Notes: generated by a model from the sequence alone, not told the origin. A stretch of 64,000 bases of DNA from Flavobacterium cutihirudinis (GCF_003385895.1 NZ_QRDQ01000010.1:124001-188000), one strand, 5' to 3'. Counted from the stretch's first letter, positions 52,778 through 62,451 are shown. Numbers and translations: made by a program.

Positions 52778-52813
52778 AAAAAATCAGGTTGGAGTAATTC
52801 AGCCTGATTTTTT
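52778..52813 (+). terminator. Terminator of the xyl operon
   Basis: AAAAAATCAGGTTG (52778-52791) pairs with CAGCCTGATTTTTT (52800-52813) with one G-U pair and an 8-base loop, followed by further T residues. Confidence 0.88.
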
Positions 52814-52863
52814 TTGCTTTAAAATGATTTTTTAGTTTTTTTATGCTTTGTGTGCAATTTTTC

Positions 52864-53015
52864 CAACACATAGTCCCGATGCATCGGGATTGGATATTTA
52901 TAAAAGGCGTTTCACTAATTTAAATGCACATAGTTTATCTATGTGTTGAAACTTGTTTCTTTTAAATTCTTTTTTCCACACAAAAAAATTATGTTTCTAC
53001 GTGTTAGATTTTTTC
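52864..53015. repeat. Dispersed nested palindromic repeat, copy 2
   Basis: The core from about 52898 repeats 7774 onward: TTATAAAAGGCGTTTCACTA then CACATAG-TTTAT-CTATGTG and AAACTTGTTTCT. The left flank differs and carries a TCCCGATGCATCGGGA palindrome (52874-52889). Two base differences were counted in the first 62 bases of the core. Confidence 0.75.
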
Positions 53016-53115
53016 AACGCGTGTTTTTACCTTTCGGGAAGTGTTTTATTTTTTGTAAATTTCATTTTTGTCATTTTAGACATTTTCAAATTATAACTTT
53101 ATAAAAATCAATAAA

Positions 53116-53751
53116 ATGATAAAGTGCATTATTTTCGATTGTGATGGTGTTTTGGTTGATACCGAAAAAATAGGAAACGAAATTCTGCTTTCGATGGCAG
53201 CCGAACACGGTTTCGAAATGAAAATTGAAGACGCTTATCGTAATTTTAATGGACGCAATTTAAAAGAATGTTTTCGTCATATAGAAGAAGCTATTGCTAA
53301 AAAACTCCCTGAATCTTTTGAAAATGAATACCGAGAAAAAAGTTTTAATGCTTTTAAAACTCAGGTTCAGCCAATGGAAGGCGTAATTGATTTTATTGAT
53401 AATTTGGAAATTCCGTATTGTGTGGCATCCAGCGGTCCTGTGGATAAAATAAGGCTGAATCTGGAAACAGCCGGTTTATTGGATAAATTTGAAAATAAGA
53501 TCTTTAGTTCCTACCAAATTAAAAGTTGGAAACCTGATCCCGGAATTTTTTTGCATGCCGCCAAGGAAATGGGTTTTAGCGTACAAGATTGCATCGTAGT
53601 TGAAGACAGTAAAGCCGGAGTAATTGCCGGAAAATCGGGTGGATTTACGGTTTATGGTCTAGCCAATGAAAATAACAAAACAGATTTGCTTGAAGAAGGC
53701 GCCATAGTTTTTGAAAATTTTGAGCAGCTCCGTCAGCTTACGTGTTTATGA
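53116..53751 (+). CDS. HAD-family hydrolase, beta-phosphoglucomutase/phosphatase type
   Basis: The 211-residue cytoplasmic protein has all four HAD motifs: nucleophile Asp8 and Asp10 in FDCDGVLVDTE, a Ser in VASSGP, Lys in SWKPDPGIFLHAAKEMG, and the acidic motif VVEDSKAGVIAG. The helical cap at about 16-85 is class I, as in beta-phosphoglucomutase and small sugar phosphatases. It probably removes phosphate from a sugar phosphate or isomerises one; the sequence does not decide. It stands alone, 359 bases after xylA, convergent with the sigma factor gene whose stop is 35 bases away. Confidence 0.9.
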   Translation: MIKCIIFDCDGVLVDTEKIGNEILLSMAAEHGFEMKIEDAYRNFNGRNLKECFRHIEEAIAKKLPESFENEYREKSFNAFKTQVQPMEGVIDFIDNLEIPYCVASSGPVDKIRLNLETAGLLDKFENKIFSSYQIKSWKPDPGIFLHAAKEMGFSVQDCIVVEDSKAGVIAGKSGGFTVYGLANENNKTDLLEEGAIVFENFEQLRQLTCL

Positions 53752-53785
53752 TTTTTTCTATATGAAAGAAAAGAGATTAATTTCT

Positions 53786-54394
53786 TTATGAATTAAAAGA
53801 GTTGAAAAATTTTCTTTTTCCGAACAACAAAAACAAAACGCTTTTTACTTTTTCTTCAAGCGAAGAACGTAAAAGAGAAAAGGCTTTTGTAATTTGAGCT
53901 TCAACAGTTTTGATGGAAACATCCAAATGTTCCGCAATTTCAATATTGGTTAAACCTTCTTTTTTGCTAAGTATAAAAACCTCTTTGCATTTAGGAGGCA
54001 AGTTCTGGATTTCTTTATTAACAGCATTTATAACCCTTTGAAAAGATTCAGGATCTTCTTCCTGAATAATGCCATTCAACGCCTCATAATACGATTTTTC
54101 TAAAGAAAACAAGGATTGATTTTTTCGATATAAATCGATAAATTCATTGTAAACCAACTTATAAAGAAAACTTTTTATAGCGTGATCCGATTTTAATCGC
54201 GTGCGCTGTTCCCAAACTTTGATGAAGACGTTTTGAACGATATCTTCAGCACTGTAAATGTTCTTAACCAAACTGTTGGCATATACGCAAAGTCTATGAT
54301 GATAAGTATCTATCAAATAGGTATAAGCGCTTTCATCACCGTTTCGCAGCGATTCAATTAAGGTATCATTATTACTGTAAACATCAGTTTTCAT
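53786..54394 (-). CDS. ECF RNA polymerase sigma factor
   Basis: This 202-residue sigma-70 family protein has only regions 2 and 4. Region 2 (about 18-85) has AYTYLIDTYHHRLCVYANSLV and AEDIVQNVFIKVWE, and region 4 (about 120-180) has LPPKCKEVFILSKKEGLTNIEIAEHLDVSIKTVEAQITKAFSLL. The C-terminal tail VKSVLFLLFGKRKFF is hydrophobic and basic. In Bacteroidota such factors are held by a FecR-type anti-sigma factor and released when the outer membrane SusC binds its ligand. It is divergent from the FecR gene (280 bases), which is followed by the STN-bearing SusC. Confidence 0.93.
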   Translation of the reverse strand: MKTDVYSNNDTLIESLRNGDESAYTYLIDTYHHRLCVYANSLVKNIYSAEDIVQNVFIKVWEQRTRLKSDHAIKSFLYKLVYNEFIDLYRKNQSLFSLEKSYYEALNGIIQEEDPESFQRVINAVNKEIQNLPPKCKEVFILSKKEGLTNIEIAEHLDVSIKTVEAQITKAFSLLRSSLEEKVKSVLFLLFGKRKFFNSFNS

Positions 54395-54674
54395 AAAAAC
54401 AAATATATAAATTTCTAAATTTTATGGTTTAAAAGCGGGTCGTTTTTCTTAAAAAAGTGCTTTTTTCTTGTTTTCTATTTGAAATTTAGTACAAATAAAT
54501 TGGGTAGAAAGCTGCAAATATAAAATAAATACTTGATAAATTCCATCAAATTAGTATAGTTTTATTGAAAGAAAAGACTTGTAAAAAAGATAAAAATCAT
54601 CAAAATGAAAAAAACTTTATCAAATTGTTAGGGTTTTGTTTTTTAGCTTCGTAATAATATTAAAAAAGAGTAAA
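54395..54674. promoter_or_regulatory. Divergent region between sigma factor and fecR genes
   Basis: This is a 280-base very AT-rich region. On the minus strand TATATTTG (plus 54400-54407) matches TAnnTTTG but ends only 6 bases ahead of the sigma factor ATG, so it may be chance or give a leaderless mRNA. No other feature was seen. Confidence 0.35.
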
Positions 54675-55826
54675 ATGACAATCAAAAAGTCAGAACGTTT
54701 AATCGTCAAATTTATAACCAATCAGGCCAGTCAGGAAGAAATTGAATTGCTGACCGAATGGTTGAAGGAAGAAGAGAATCAAAAAGTGTTTAAGGATTTT
54801 ATAAAAACCAATTACGCAATAGATTCTGCCCTGAATACTTTTGATTCTACTGAAGTAAGAAAACAACTTTCAGAACGAATTCAAAAGGAAAATAATGTGT
54901 TTTATAAAAGAAGATTTTCTTCTTATTATAAATATGCCGCAATATTGGTTGTTGCTATTGGCGCTATGTATTTTTACAAAACTTGGAATTCAAATCAAGC
55001 GGCGTCCAACGTTATTGTGCCAAGAGTAGATGAAATTGTTTTAGATCTTGGAAATGGTGGTACAGAAATAATCGATCCTACTGACGCAAAGAATGTAACC
55101 GATAAAGACGGAAACATCATTGGAAAACAGGAAAAAAACAGATTGGTTTACAACAAAACACTTGCCAATGGAAAATTGGTTTACAATACATTAAAAATTC
55201 CATACGGAAGAAAATTTGAAGTGCAATTGTCAGATGGTACTATTGTTCACCTGAACGCAGGAACGTCGTTGCGCTATCCGGTTCAGTTTGTGAAAAACCA
55301 AAATAGACAGGTTTTTTTAACCGGAGAAGCTTTTTTTGAGGTGAGTAAAGATAAAAAACATCCGTTTACAGTAAATACACAGGAAGTTAATGTTGAAGTT
55401 TTAGGAACTAAGTTTAACGTAGATACGTATACAGATAATATAAGCAGTGATATTGTTTTGGTTGAAGGTAAAGTTTCGCTTTATAAAGAGAAAAAAACAA
55501 ATCAGAATCAGGTTTTCCTGACTCCGGGGTTAAAAGGTTCGACACTGAAAGGACAGAACACGATAACAACAGAACAGGTAAATACAGATTATTATACGGC
55601 TTGGGTAACAGGAAGTCTAGTGTTTAAAAATGCTTCTTTTGATAATATCATTAAAAAACTGGAACGTCAGTACAATGTGACATTCATCAACAAAAACAAA
55701 ACATTAGGAAAAGAGATTTTTAATGCCCGTTTTGATAATGAACCTATTGAAGTAGTACTGAAATATTTCAGCGACAGCTACGCAATTGATTATCAGATTG
55801 ACAAAGATAGAATTACGATAAAGTAA
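54675..55826 (+). CDS. FecR-family anti-sigma factor
   Basis: From the ATG at 54675 the protein has 383 residues; an upstream start at 54636 would add a stretch not seen in the family. The N-terminal cytoplasmic part (about 1-70) is rich in Glu and Lys and would bind the sigma factor. A single membrane span lies at about 78-96 (YAAILVVAIGAMYFYKTW). Then come the periplasmic FecR domain (about 155-260, IPYGRKFEVQLSDGTIVHLNAGTSLRYPVQF and FFEVSKDKKHPFTVNT) and a C-terminal DUF4974 STN-like domain (about 315-383, SLVFKNASFDNIIKKLERQYNV). It passes the signal from the SusC STN domain to the ECF factor. SusC follows after 164 bases. Confidence 0.93.
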   Translation: MTIKKSERLIVKFITNQASQEEIELLTEWLKEEENQKVFKDFIKTNYAIDSALNTFDSTEVRKQLSERIQKENNVFYKRRFSSYYKYAAILVVAIGAMYFYKTWNSNQAASNVIVPRVDEIVLDLGNGGTEIIDPTDAKNVTDKDGNIIGKQEKNRLVYNKTLANGKLVYNTLKIPYGRKFEVQLSDGTIVHLNAGTSLRYPVQFVKNQNRQVFLTGEAFFEVSKDKKHPFTVNTQEVNVEVLGTKFNVDTYTDNISSDIVLVEGKVSLYKEKKTNQNQVFLTPGLKGSTLKGQNTITTEQVNTDYYTAWVTGSLVFKNASFDNIIKKLERQYNVTFINKNKTLGKEIFNARFDNEPIEVVLKYFSDSYAIDYQIDKDRITIK

Positions 55827-55886
55827 ATTAACAATTTATAATTCACAATTAAAAAAGCGCCTATGTAAAAAACTCAAAAATGAAAG

Positions 55887-55950
55887 GATCGCTATTTATA
55901 TAAAAAAACCGGAAAATGCGCCAACATTTCCCGGTAGAGTAAATGCGATC
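55887..55950 (+). promoter_or_regulatory. Nested hairpins between fecR and susC
   Basis: GATCGC plus TATTTA (55887-55898) can pair with TAAATGCGATC (55940-55950), one bulge. Inside, CCGGAAAATG (55909-55918) pairs with CATTTCCCGG (55925-55934) with one mismatch. It may attenuate or protect the susC mRNA. Confidence 0.4.
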
Positions 55951-55990
55951 AGTTAATTAACCAACCAACATTAAAAAACATTTTAAAAGT

Positions 55991-58900
55991 ATGAAAAAAC
56001 TCTTGAACAGAATCAGGTTTGATAAGCCTTTTTTGAAATTTGATTTGAAAATGAAACTGACCACATTATTTTTACTTACTGCCTTAACTATAATGCACGG
56101 CGGAACGTCGTATTCTCAAAAATCTAAAATTTCTTTTAATGTCACTAATATGACTGTTGCAAAAGTTATTGAAAGATTAGAATACACTACAGATTATCGT
56201 TTTGTCTACAATGTACGATCTGTTGATCTTTCCAGAACGATTGATGTGAATGCAAATGATGCTTCTATCGATGTTATCTTAAATAAAATTTTCAGCAACT
56301 CGAGTACAGATTTTAAGGTATCAGGAAAACATATTATCCTGACACCAAGAAAAGAAGCACCGGAAACTCCGGTTGTAACTAAAAAAGTAGAACAGGATTT
56401 TATCGTAAAAGGTAGAGTAACCGATGAAAAAGGTATGCCTTTAGTAGGCGCAGCTGTAGCCGATAATGGATCTGGAAGAGGTGTAAATACCGACTTTAAT
56501 GGTGAATATCAAATCATTGCAGTGAACAGCCAGACTACTTTAGCTTTTTCTTATTTAGGATATATAAGACAAGAGATTAAAGTGGAAGGGAAAAGTGTAA
56601 TCAATGTTGTCTTGAAGGAAGATACACTAGAATTGGGCGAGATTGTTTTAACGACAGGTTACCAGAATATTTCGGCTGATAAAGCAACGGGATCTTTTTC
56701 AAACTTAAAAGCAAAAGATTTCCAAGAGCAACGATTAAGCAGTTTGGATAAGATATTAGAAGGAAGAATTGTAGGTTATCAAGACGGAAAAATTCGTGGA
56801 ACGACTTCTATGAATGGTTTAACGACTCCACTTTATGTTATCGACGGTTTCCCAATTGAAAACACAAAATTCAATCAGTATTTTGGTTTAGAAGAAAATC
56901 TTCCAAACTTAAACTTAGAAGATATTGAGACTATTACGGTTCTTAAAGACGCAGCAGCATCGTCTATTTATGGTGCGCGTGCAGCAAACGGAGTAGTTGT
57001 AATTACAACTAAAAAAGCGAAGTCAGGACAAACTAATATTTCATTTTCGAGCAATTTAACAGTTACTCCATATAGAAATTATACTGGAAATCTAACAGAT
57101 GCAGGTGATATTATTGATTTAGAAAGAGGATGGGCAAATGCAAATCCTAATTTAAAGGATGCTGGTGCAAGTGCTTATGCACAATCATTACTAGACAATG
57201 CAGCATTTAAAAGTCAGGGTATGCAGACTATTTTAAATGGTTATGCCGGAAATACTTCCATGGCAGAAATGAATAGCCGTCTTGATAGACTTGGGTCGCA
57301 AGGATACAGATATTATAATGATGTAGCAAAATATGCGAAACGTGATCAATATTTTATTCAGCACAACGTAAGTTTAGGAAAAGCAACAGAATCAAATACT
57401 TTCAACGCCTCGCTGACTTACAAAGGAAATAAGTTTGAAGATAAATATTCAGATAATCAATCTCTTGGATTGAATTTGAAGAATTCAACAGATATTACAA
57501 GCTGGTTGTCTTTAGATTTGGGAACTTATGTGAATTACGGAAAAAGTAATACACAAACTTACAATGCAGTGACTCAGCAAGACTTTAAGTATCAAATGTA
57601 TAATCAGTTGATTAATGACGATGGTACTAATTTCACTTCTACTGCTGCATCTCGATACGACAATTTTACGCTTCAGTCCATGAAAGATTATGGTCTTTAC
57701 AGCATGGATATAACACCAATGGATGAGTTTGGAAGAAATGTTGTTGAAACAAAAAGCATCCTGAACAGAACTTTTGCAAAATTTAATGTAAAATTCAGTA
57801 AGGCGCTAACTTATAATGCAATGTTCCAGTATGAATATACTGCAGATCGTAGTAGTTTATTAAGCGATAAAGAATCATATTATGTTCGTAGTTTAGTAAA
57901 CGGTATGGTAACTATTTCTCCTGAAAATACTGCGGTTTATAATTTGCCTTACGGAGATGTTTTAAAAGAGACCAATCAATTTACTAATGCTTACAATTTC
58001 CGTCAGCAGTTAAATTTTGATGAGACTTTTAACAATGTACATGATGTAACGGCAATTGCTGGTATGGAAATTCGTCATTCGAAAGTAGAATACGGCGATA
58101 ACACTCGTTACGGTTGGGATGATCAAACTTTATCATATACGCCAGTAAATCAGGCTGATTTGCTAAAAGTTTACGGATCTATTTTTGGAGGTTCTATGAA
58201 TCTAAATAATTTCTCTGCAAATCGTGAATTGGTGAACCGTTATGTTTCTTTTTATGCAACTGGTGGTTATACTTATGATAAAAGATATTCATTAACTGGA
58301 AGTTTACGTTGGGATCGCTCTAATCTTTGGGGTACAGACAATAAATACCAGAATAAACCAACTTGGTCTACAGGAGCAGCTTGGAATATTGATAAAGAAT
58401 CATTTTTTAGTGCAGACTGGGTTAATTCACTTAAAATTCGTGCGTCATATGGTATTGGAGGAAATGTTGCCAAAGATTCTGCACCTTATTTAACAGCGAG
58501 TTATTATGCCAATCCAAATGTTGGTGGAAATCAGGGATATGTTAATTCAAGACCAAATCCGGAATTATCGTGGGAAAAAACAACGACAACTAATATAGGT
58601 TTGGATTTTTCATTCTTTAACAACAGATTAGGCGGAACTTTTGATGTTTACAATAAAAAAGGTCAAGATTTATTAGCAAACAGTAACGGAATTCCAACAG
58701 AAGGCTGGGGTTATTCTACTTACAGACTGAATAATGGAGAAATGACCAATAAAGGTTTTGAAGCAAGTTTAAACGGAACAATCGTAAAAACGCCTTCATT
58801 TTCTTGGAATGCAGCAGTTTTATATGCTTATAACCAAAATAAAGTCGAATATGTAAATGTTGAAGCTCCGGTATATTTTCTACAGTTAGATTATCCAGAT

Positions 58901-59569
58901 GCTTATCCTAGAGTGGGTAACAATTACAATACTATATATGGTTACAAATGGGCAGGTTTAAGTGATAAAGGTTTACCACAGGTTTATAATGCAGCGGGTG
59001 AAAAAGTTATCTACAATCCGGCTGACTTAGATGCAATTAATGATTATGGTTCGACTGTACCAACACATAGCGGCTCATTTCATACATCGGTAAACTATAA
59101 AAATTTCTCACTTTCGGCACTTTTCATTTATGAGTTAGGACATAAAATCAGAAATACATTTTTACCAATGTTACAGAATAATTATTCGCCAGCAGTAGGT
59201 AGTTATGTAACTGATATCACTACTGTAAATAAAGATATTGTAAACCGTTGGCAAAAACCGGGTGATGAAGCATTTACAAATATTCCTCGCGCTGTATACG
59301 AATACGAAGCCGATTATACTTCAGATTCTTATGATATTTACCGTTACGCAGATATCAATATTCTTGATGCCTCAAACATTAGATTAAGCAATGTTTCGTT
59401 TGCTTATCAAATGCCAAAAGAAGTTGTAAAAAGAGTGAAATTGCAAGATGTTCGCTTTAATCTGAATGCTGAAAATGTTTTTACTGTAGCCAAAAGCAGA
59501 GATGCTAAATATCTTTTAAATGGCTTTCAATCTCCAAGTTTAGTTTTTGGTGTAAACATTAATTTCTAA
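55991..59569 (+). CDS. susC: SusC/RagA-family transporter with STN signalling domain
   Basis: The 1192-residue outer membrane TonB-dependent transporter has a long N-terminus. A signal peptide (about 20-42, MKLTTLFLLTALTIMHGGTSYSQ) is followed by an STN domain (about 50-112, FNVTNMTVAKVIERLEYTTDYRFVYNVR) that meets the FecR anti-sigma factor. Next come a CarboxypepD_reg-like domain (about 137-215), the plug (LYVIDGFPIE and SSIYGARAANGVVVITTKKAK) and the barrel ending in NINF. An internal ATG at 56051 (MKLTT) would also give a good signal peptide; I keep the first ATG, with less certainty. The presence of STN, sigma and FecR shows cell-surface signalling control. The substrate is not indicated. 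Confidence 0.94.
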   Translation: MKKLLNRIRFDKPFLKFDLKMKLTTLFLLTALTIMHGGTSYSQKSKISFNVTNMTVAKVIERLEYTTDYRFVYNVRSVDLSRTIDVNANDASIDVILNKIFSNSSTDFKVSGKHIILTPRKEAPETPVVTKKVEQDFIVKGRVTDEKGMPLVGAAVADNGSGRGVNTDFNGEYQIIAVNSQTTLAFSYLGYIRQEIKVEGKSVINVVLKEDTLELGEIVLTTGYQNISADKATGSFSNLKAKDFQEQRLSSLDKILEGRIVGYQDGKIRGTTSMNGLTTPLYVIDGFPIENTKFNQYFGLEENLPNLNLEDIETITVLKDAAASSIYGARAANGVVVITTKKAKSGQTNISFSSNLTVTPYRNYTGNLTDAGDIIDLERGWANANPNLKDAGASAYAQSLLDNAAFKSQGMQTILNGYAGNTSMAEMNSRLDRLGSQGYRYYNDVAKYAKRDQYFIQHNVSLGKATESNTFNASLTYKGNKFEDKYSDNQSLGLNLKNSTDITSWLSLDLGTYVNYGKSNTQTYNAVTQQDFKYQMYNQLINDDGTNFTSTAASRYDNFTLQSMKDYGLYSMDITPMDEFGRNVVETKSILNRTFAKFNVKFSKALTYNAMFQYEYTADRSSLLSDKESYYVRSLVNGMVTISPENTAVYNLPYGDVLKETNQFTNAYNFRQQLNFDETFNNVHDVTAIAGMEIRHSKVEYGDNTRYGWDDQTLSYTPVNQADLLKVYGSIFGGSMNLNNFSANRELVNRYVSFYATGGYTYDKRYSLTGSLRWDRSNLWGTDNKYQNKPTWSTGAAWNIDKESFFSADWVNSLKIRASYGIGGNVAKDSAPYLTASYYANPNVGGNQGYVNSRPNPELSWEKTTTTNIGLDFSFFNNRLGGTFDVYNKKGQDLLANSNGIPTEGWGYSTYRLNNGEMTNKGFEASLNGTIVKTPSFSWNAAVLYAYNQNKVEYVNVEAPVYFLQLDYPDAYPRVGNNYNTIYGYKWAGLSDKGLPQVYNAAGEKVIYNPADLDAINDYGSTVPTHSGSFHTSVNYKNFSLSALFIYELGHKIRNTFLPMLQNNYSPAVGSYVTDITTVNKDIVNRWQKPGDEAFTNIPRAVYEYEADYTSDSYDIYRYADINILDASNIRLSNVSFAYQMPKEVVKRVKLQDVRFNLNAENVFTVAKSRDAKYLLNGFQSPSLVFGVNINF

Positions 59570-59586
59570 TTTAAAAAGACATCAAT

Positions 59587-60993
59587 ATGAAAAATATATA
59601 TATAAAGACACTGTGCGTATTAACATTAGGATTGACTTTTGCATCGTGCAACGATTACTTGGATGATGCGCCAAAAGGATCTAAAATTCCAACAACATTG
59701 GCAGACTATGAAGCTTTTATTCGTGATGAATATACTAACCAAAGTGTAGATATTGCACAAGCTTCAACGTTGATTAACGATAAGTTTATCGATATTGCTA
59801 CTCTGGCAGCTCAGCGTTTAACAAAAGCCAATTATATGTGGGATGAAACTGCTGATCGTATCCAATTAAATCAGGCAGATGAACGTACTTATTATGGACA
59901 ATATGCAGGTATTTCAACCTTTAATTTGATTATTGCAAATGCTTTGACAACGACAGAAGCTACCGAAGAACAAAAAAGAGTGATTTGGGCAGAAGCAAAA
60001 ATTTTGCGTGCCATGTCGTATTATAATTTGGCTAATTTTTATGCAGATACGTACGTAGCATCTACAGCTTCAACAAAATTATCAGTGCCTTTGATTACAA
60101 GTGCAGATATTAATGCACCAAGCAAACAGGTAACGATTCAGGAAATGTATGATTTTATTTTGACTGATGTAAAAGACGCTTTGCCTTATTTACCAAAAGT
60201 TTCTCAAACGCCGTTACATCCTAATTTAGGCGCTGGTTATGCTTTTTATTCTCGCGTTTATTTGCAAATGAATAATTATACAGAAGCGTTGAAGTATGCT
60301 GATTTGGCTTTAGCCGAAAACAATAAACTATACGATTGGGTTGCATATTACAATAACAACAAAGCTGTCATCGACATTCCTAATTCTTATACAAATACGC
60401 CATCTCCAATGGGATATGATTATGTTGAGAATTACACATTCCGTCATGGTGAAAGAACTTATTTATCTACAGAATATAGTATTCCGGTAGAGCGCGCGCA
60501 ACGTTTTGAAACGGGTGATGTTCGTTTTAAATCACGTTGGAAAATCAGAACAGTTGGAGCAGAAACGTATTACAGAAGAACATTGTCAGGAATGTTTAAT
60601 TATGGAGGAATCACAACAGTTGAAGTGTATTTGATTAAAGCAGAATGTCTTGCCAGAGCTGGTCAAATAAGCGAAGCATTAGATTTATTGAATGCAGTGC
60701 GTAAAACACGTATTCTTCCGGCTTCATATCAGGATATTGCGACTGCAGATAAAACAACTGCTCTGAATGCTATTTTTAAAACGAAATACAATGAGCTTAT
60801 CTTGACGCTAATTCCGTTTACAGATGCACGTCGTTTAAATGCTGAAGGTGTTTATAAATTCAGTTTATCTAAAACGGCTGATGGAACAAACTACAATTTA
60901 TCATCAGAATCTCATTTATGGACAATGACATTCCCTCAGGGAGCGACAAAAAATCCAGGAAACGGAACGATAACGCAAAACGTAGCAAAATAA
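59587..60993 (+). CDS. susD: SusD/RagB-family surface lipoprotein
   Basis: The 468-residue protein has lipobox FASC at about residue 21, followed by NDYLDDAPKGS with several acidic residues as expected for a surface lipoprotein. SusD core blocks are visible: VIWAEAKILRAMSYYNLANFYADTYV, LGAGYAFYSRVYLQMNNYTEALKYADLAL and YLIKAECLARAGQISEALDLLNAVRKTRI. The length is slightly short for the family, and the C-terminal region differs from carbohydrate-type SusD (FTDARRLNAEGVYKF). It forms the lid of the neighbouring SusC, 17 bases upstream. The substrate may be a peptide or a small modified molecule, judged from the thioredoxin and peptidase genes that follow. Confidence 0.92.
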   Translation: MKNIYIKTLCVLTLGLTFASCNDYLDDAPKGSKIPTTLADYEAFIRDEYTNQSVDIAQASTLINDKFIDIATLAAQRLTKANYMWDETADRIQLNQADERTYYGQYAGISTFNLIIANALTTTEATEEQKRVIWAEAKILRAMSYYNLANFYADTYVASTASTKLSVPLITSADINAPSKQVTIQEMYDFILTDVKDALPYLPKVSQTPLHPNLGAGYAFYSRVYLQMNNYTEALKYADLALAENNKLYDWVAYYNNNKAVIDIPNSYTNTPSPMGYDYVENYTFRHGERTYLSTEYSIPVERAQRFETGDVRFKSRWKIRTVGAETYYRRTLSGMFNYGGITTVEVYLIKAECLARAGQISEALDLLNAVRKTRILPASYQDIATADKTTALNAIFKTKYNELILTLIPFTDARRLNAEGVYKFSLSKTADGTNYNLSSESHLWTMTFPQGATKNPGNGTITQNVAK

Positions 60994-61061
60994 TAACCTA
61001 AAAAACTTCCTGATTAGGAATCTCCGAAAGGGAAGTTTAATCTAAAAACATCAATTAAAAA

Positions 61062-62264
61062 ATGAACACAATTAAATATAAAATTTTAGGATTGTGCACT
61101 TGTTTGTTTCTGGTTTCTACCAACATTCAGGCACAAAAGAAAAAAACAGCAGTTGCTCCGGCTTCCTATACAATTGAAGGAAATATAACTGGTTTGGCTG
61201 ATGCTACAACGGTTCAATTGGTTCCGGGCGCTACACATTCTTCTGAATTACCGGTTGCGGAAACAACCCTAAAAGACGGAAAATTTACTTTCACAGGAAA
61301 ATTAAAAGAACCTCGTTTTTTCTATGTAATGTTTGGAAAAAGCAAAGGAAATATTCCAGTAATGGTTGAAAATACTAAAATAAAAATTACAGCATCTGGA
61401 AGTGTTTCTAAAGAAGAAGGAGAATGGATTTCTTTTAAGGATATAGTGGTTTCAGGTTCTAAATCGCATGATTATTACAAAAAAGAAACTGCTTTTAGAG
61501 ATGAACTTGATAAAGATTATGAGGCATATCATACAAAAGATTCAGATGAGTTAAGCAAATTAATTGGTGCTGCAAATCGTGATAAAAACACAAAAGTGTC
61601 AGATTCACTTCAAAAGCTTGCAGTTTGGAAAAAATTTGAAGCTGATGAAAAAGCATTTTTTACGAAAGTAGAAAAATCATCAAAAGATCTGATTGCAAAG
61701 CATAAAGCAACTTGGTGGGGACCATTTTTTATGATGATTTCATACAGCTATTTTACTCCAGAACAAAAGCCAATTTATGAGCAATTCTCTGAAACTGCGA
61801 AGAAAAGTTACTACGGACAAGTTGTAGATAAAGACTTAAACCCGAAATCATTAATAGGGACAAGTGTAGCTAATTTTGGTTTGAAAGATAAAAACGGAAA
61901 AGCCTATAATGTAAAAGACATCGTAGCAGGTAAAAAATATATTTTGGTTGATTTTTGGGCTTCTTGGTGCGGTCCATGCCGAAAAGAAATTCCAAACCTA
62001 AAAACGGCTTACGCAGAATATGGAGCTAAAGGATTCGAAATCTTAAGCATTTCAATTGATAAAGATGAGAAAGCATGGCAAAAAGCATTAGCGCAAGAAA
62101 ACATGCAATGGCACAATCTTTTGGATGATGATAAAGTGAGCAAATCGTTTAATGTAAAAACAATTCCGGCAACTTATTTAGTGGATAGTAAAGGTGTAAT
62201 TATCGGCGACAATTTAAGAGGTGCGGAATTGGAAGCTAAACTTAAAGAACTTTTGAAATCATAG
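61062..62264 (+). CDS. TlpA-type periplasmic thioredoxin with DUF4369, 400 aa
   Basis: The signal peptide ends near NIQAQ (residue 25). The order is an N-terminal DUF4369 beta-domain (about 36-130, YTIEGNITGLADATTVQLVPG), a helical linker (about 140-265) and a C-terminal AhpC/TSA-type thioredoxin domain (about 270-400). The redox motif is Cys303-Gly-Pro-Cys306 in WASWCGPCRKEIPNLK, with the cis-Pro in KTIPATYLVD. It likely reduces or exchanges disulfides in the periplasm. It is 68 bases behind susD in the same direction and is followed by the CAGTCT repeat. It is a clear paralogue of the next gene. Confidence 0.92.
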   Translation: MNTIKYKILGLCTCLFLVSTNIQAQKKKTAVAPASYTIEGNITGLADATTVQLVPGATHSSELPVAETTLKDGKFTFTGKLKEPRFFYVMFGKSKGNIPVMVENTKIKITASGSVSKEEGEWISFKDIVVSGSKSHDYYKKETAFRDELDKDYEAYHTKDSDELSKLIGAANRDKNTKVSDSLQKLAVWKKFEADEKAFFTKVEKSSKDLIAKHKATWWGPFFMMISYSYFTPEQKPIYEQFSETAKKSYYGQVVDKDLNPKSLIGTSVANFGLKDKNGKAYNVKDIVAGKKYILVDFWASWCGPCRKEIPNLKTAYAEYGAKGFEILSISIDKDEKAWQKALAQENMQWHNLLDDDKVSKSFNVKTIPATYLVDSKGVIIGDNLRGAELEAKLKELLKS

Positions 62265-62269
62265 ATTTT

Positions 62270-62410
62270 AGTCTCAGTTTTCAGTCTCAGTTTTCAGTCT
62301 CAGTTTTCAGTCTCAGTCTCAGTCTCAGTCTCAGTCTCAGTTTGCATAGTTACTGTAGTTAGAAGCTGAAAACTGCGACTGCGACTGAAAGCTACAAAAG
62401 ACTGAAAACT
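62270..62410. repeat. CAGTCT/AGACTG repeat cluster, copy 2
   Basis: Runs of CAGTCTCAGTTTT lead into a pure hexamer array of TCAGTC (62307-62341, five full units plus five bases). Imperfect AAAACTGCGACTG-type units on the other side can pair. It starts within six bases of the preceding stop, as at 28786. Confidence 0.85.
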
Positions 62411-62451
62411 AAAAAAAAACCATCGTAATTAAATAATAAAAAAAATATCAC

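Larger units (their letters stand above)
52757..53115. other. Intergenic region with terminator and dispersed repeat
   Basis: The 359 bases contain the xylA terminator (52778-52813) and the second copy of the CACATAG repeat (52864-53015). No gene or clear promoter was recognised. The last 60 bases before the HAD start are AT-rich. Confidence 0.6.

Noticed and set aside
54400..54407. Promoter of the sigma factor gene from a minus-strand TATATTTG
   Set aside because: It matches the consensus but sits only 6 bases before the start codon, and similar matches are frequent in such AT-rich DNA.
62307..62341. Phase-variation tract inside a gene
   Set aside because: The TCAGTC array is intergenic, so length changes would not shift a reading frame; it might only affect mRNA.
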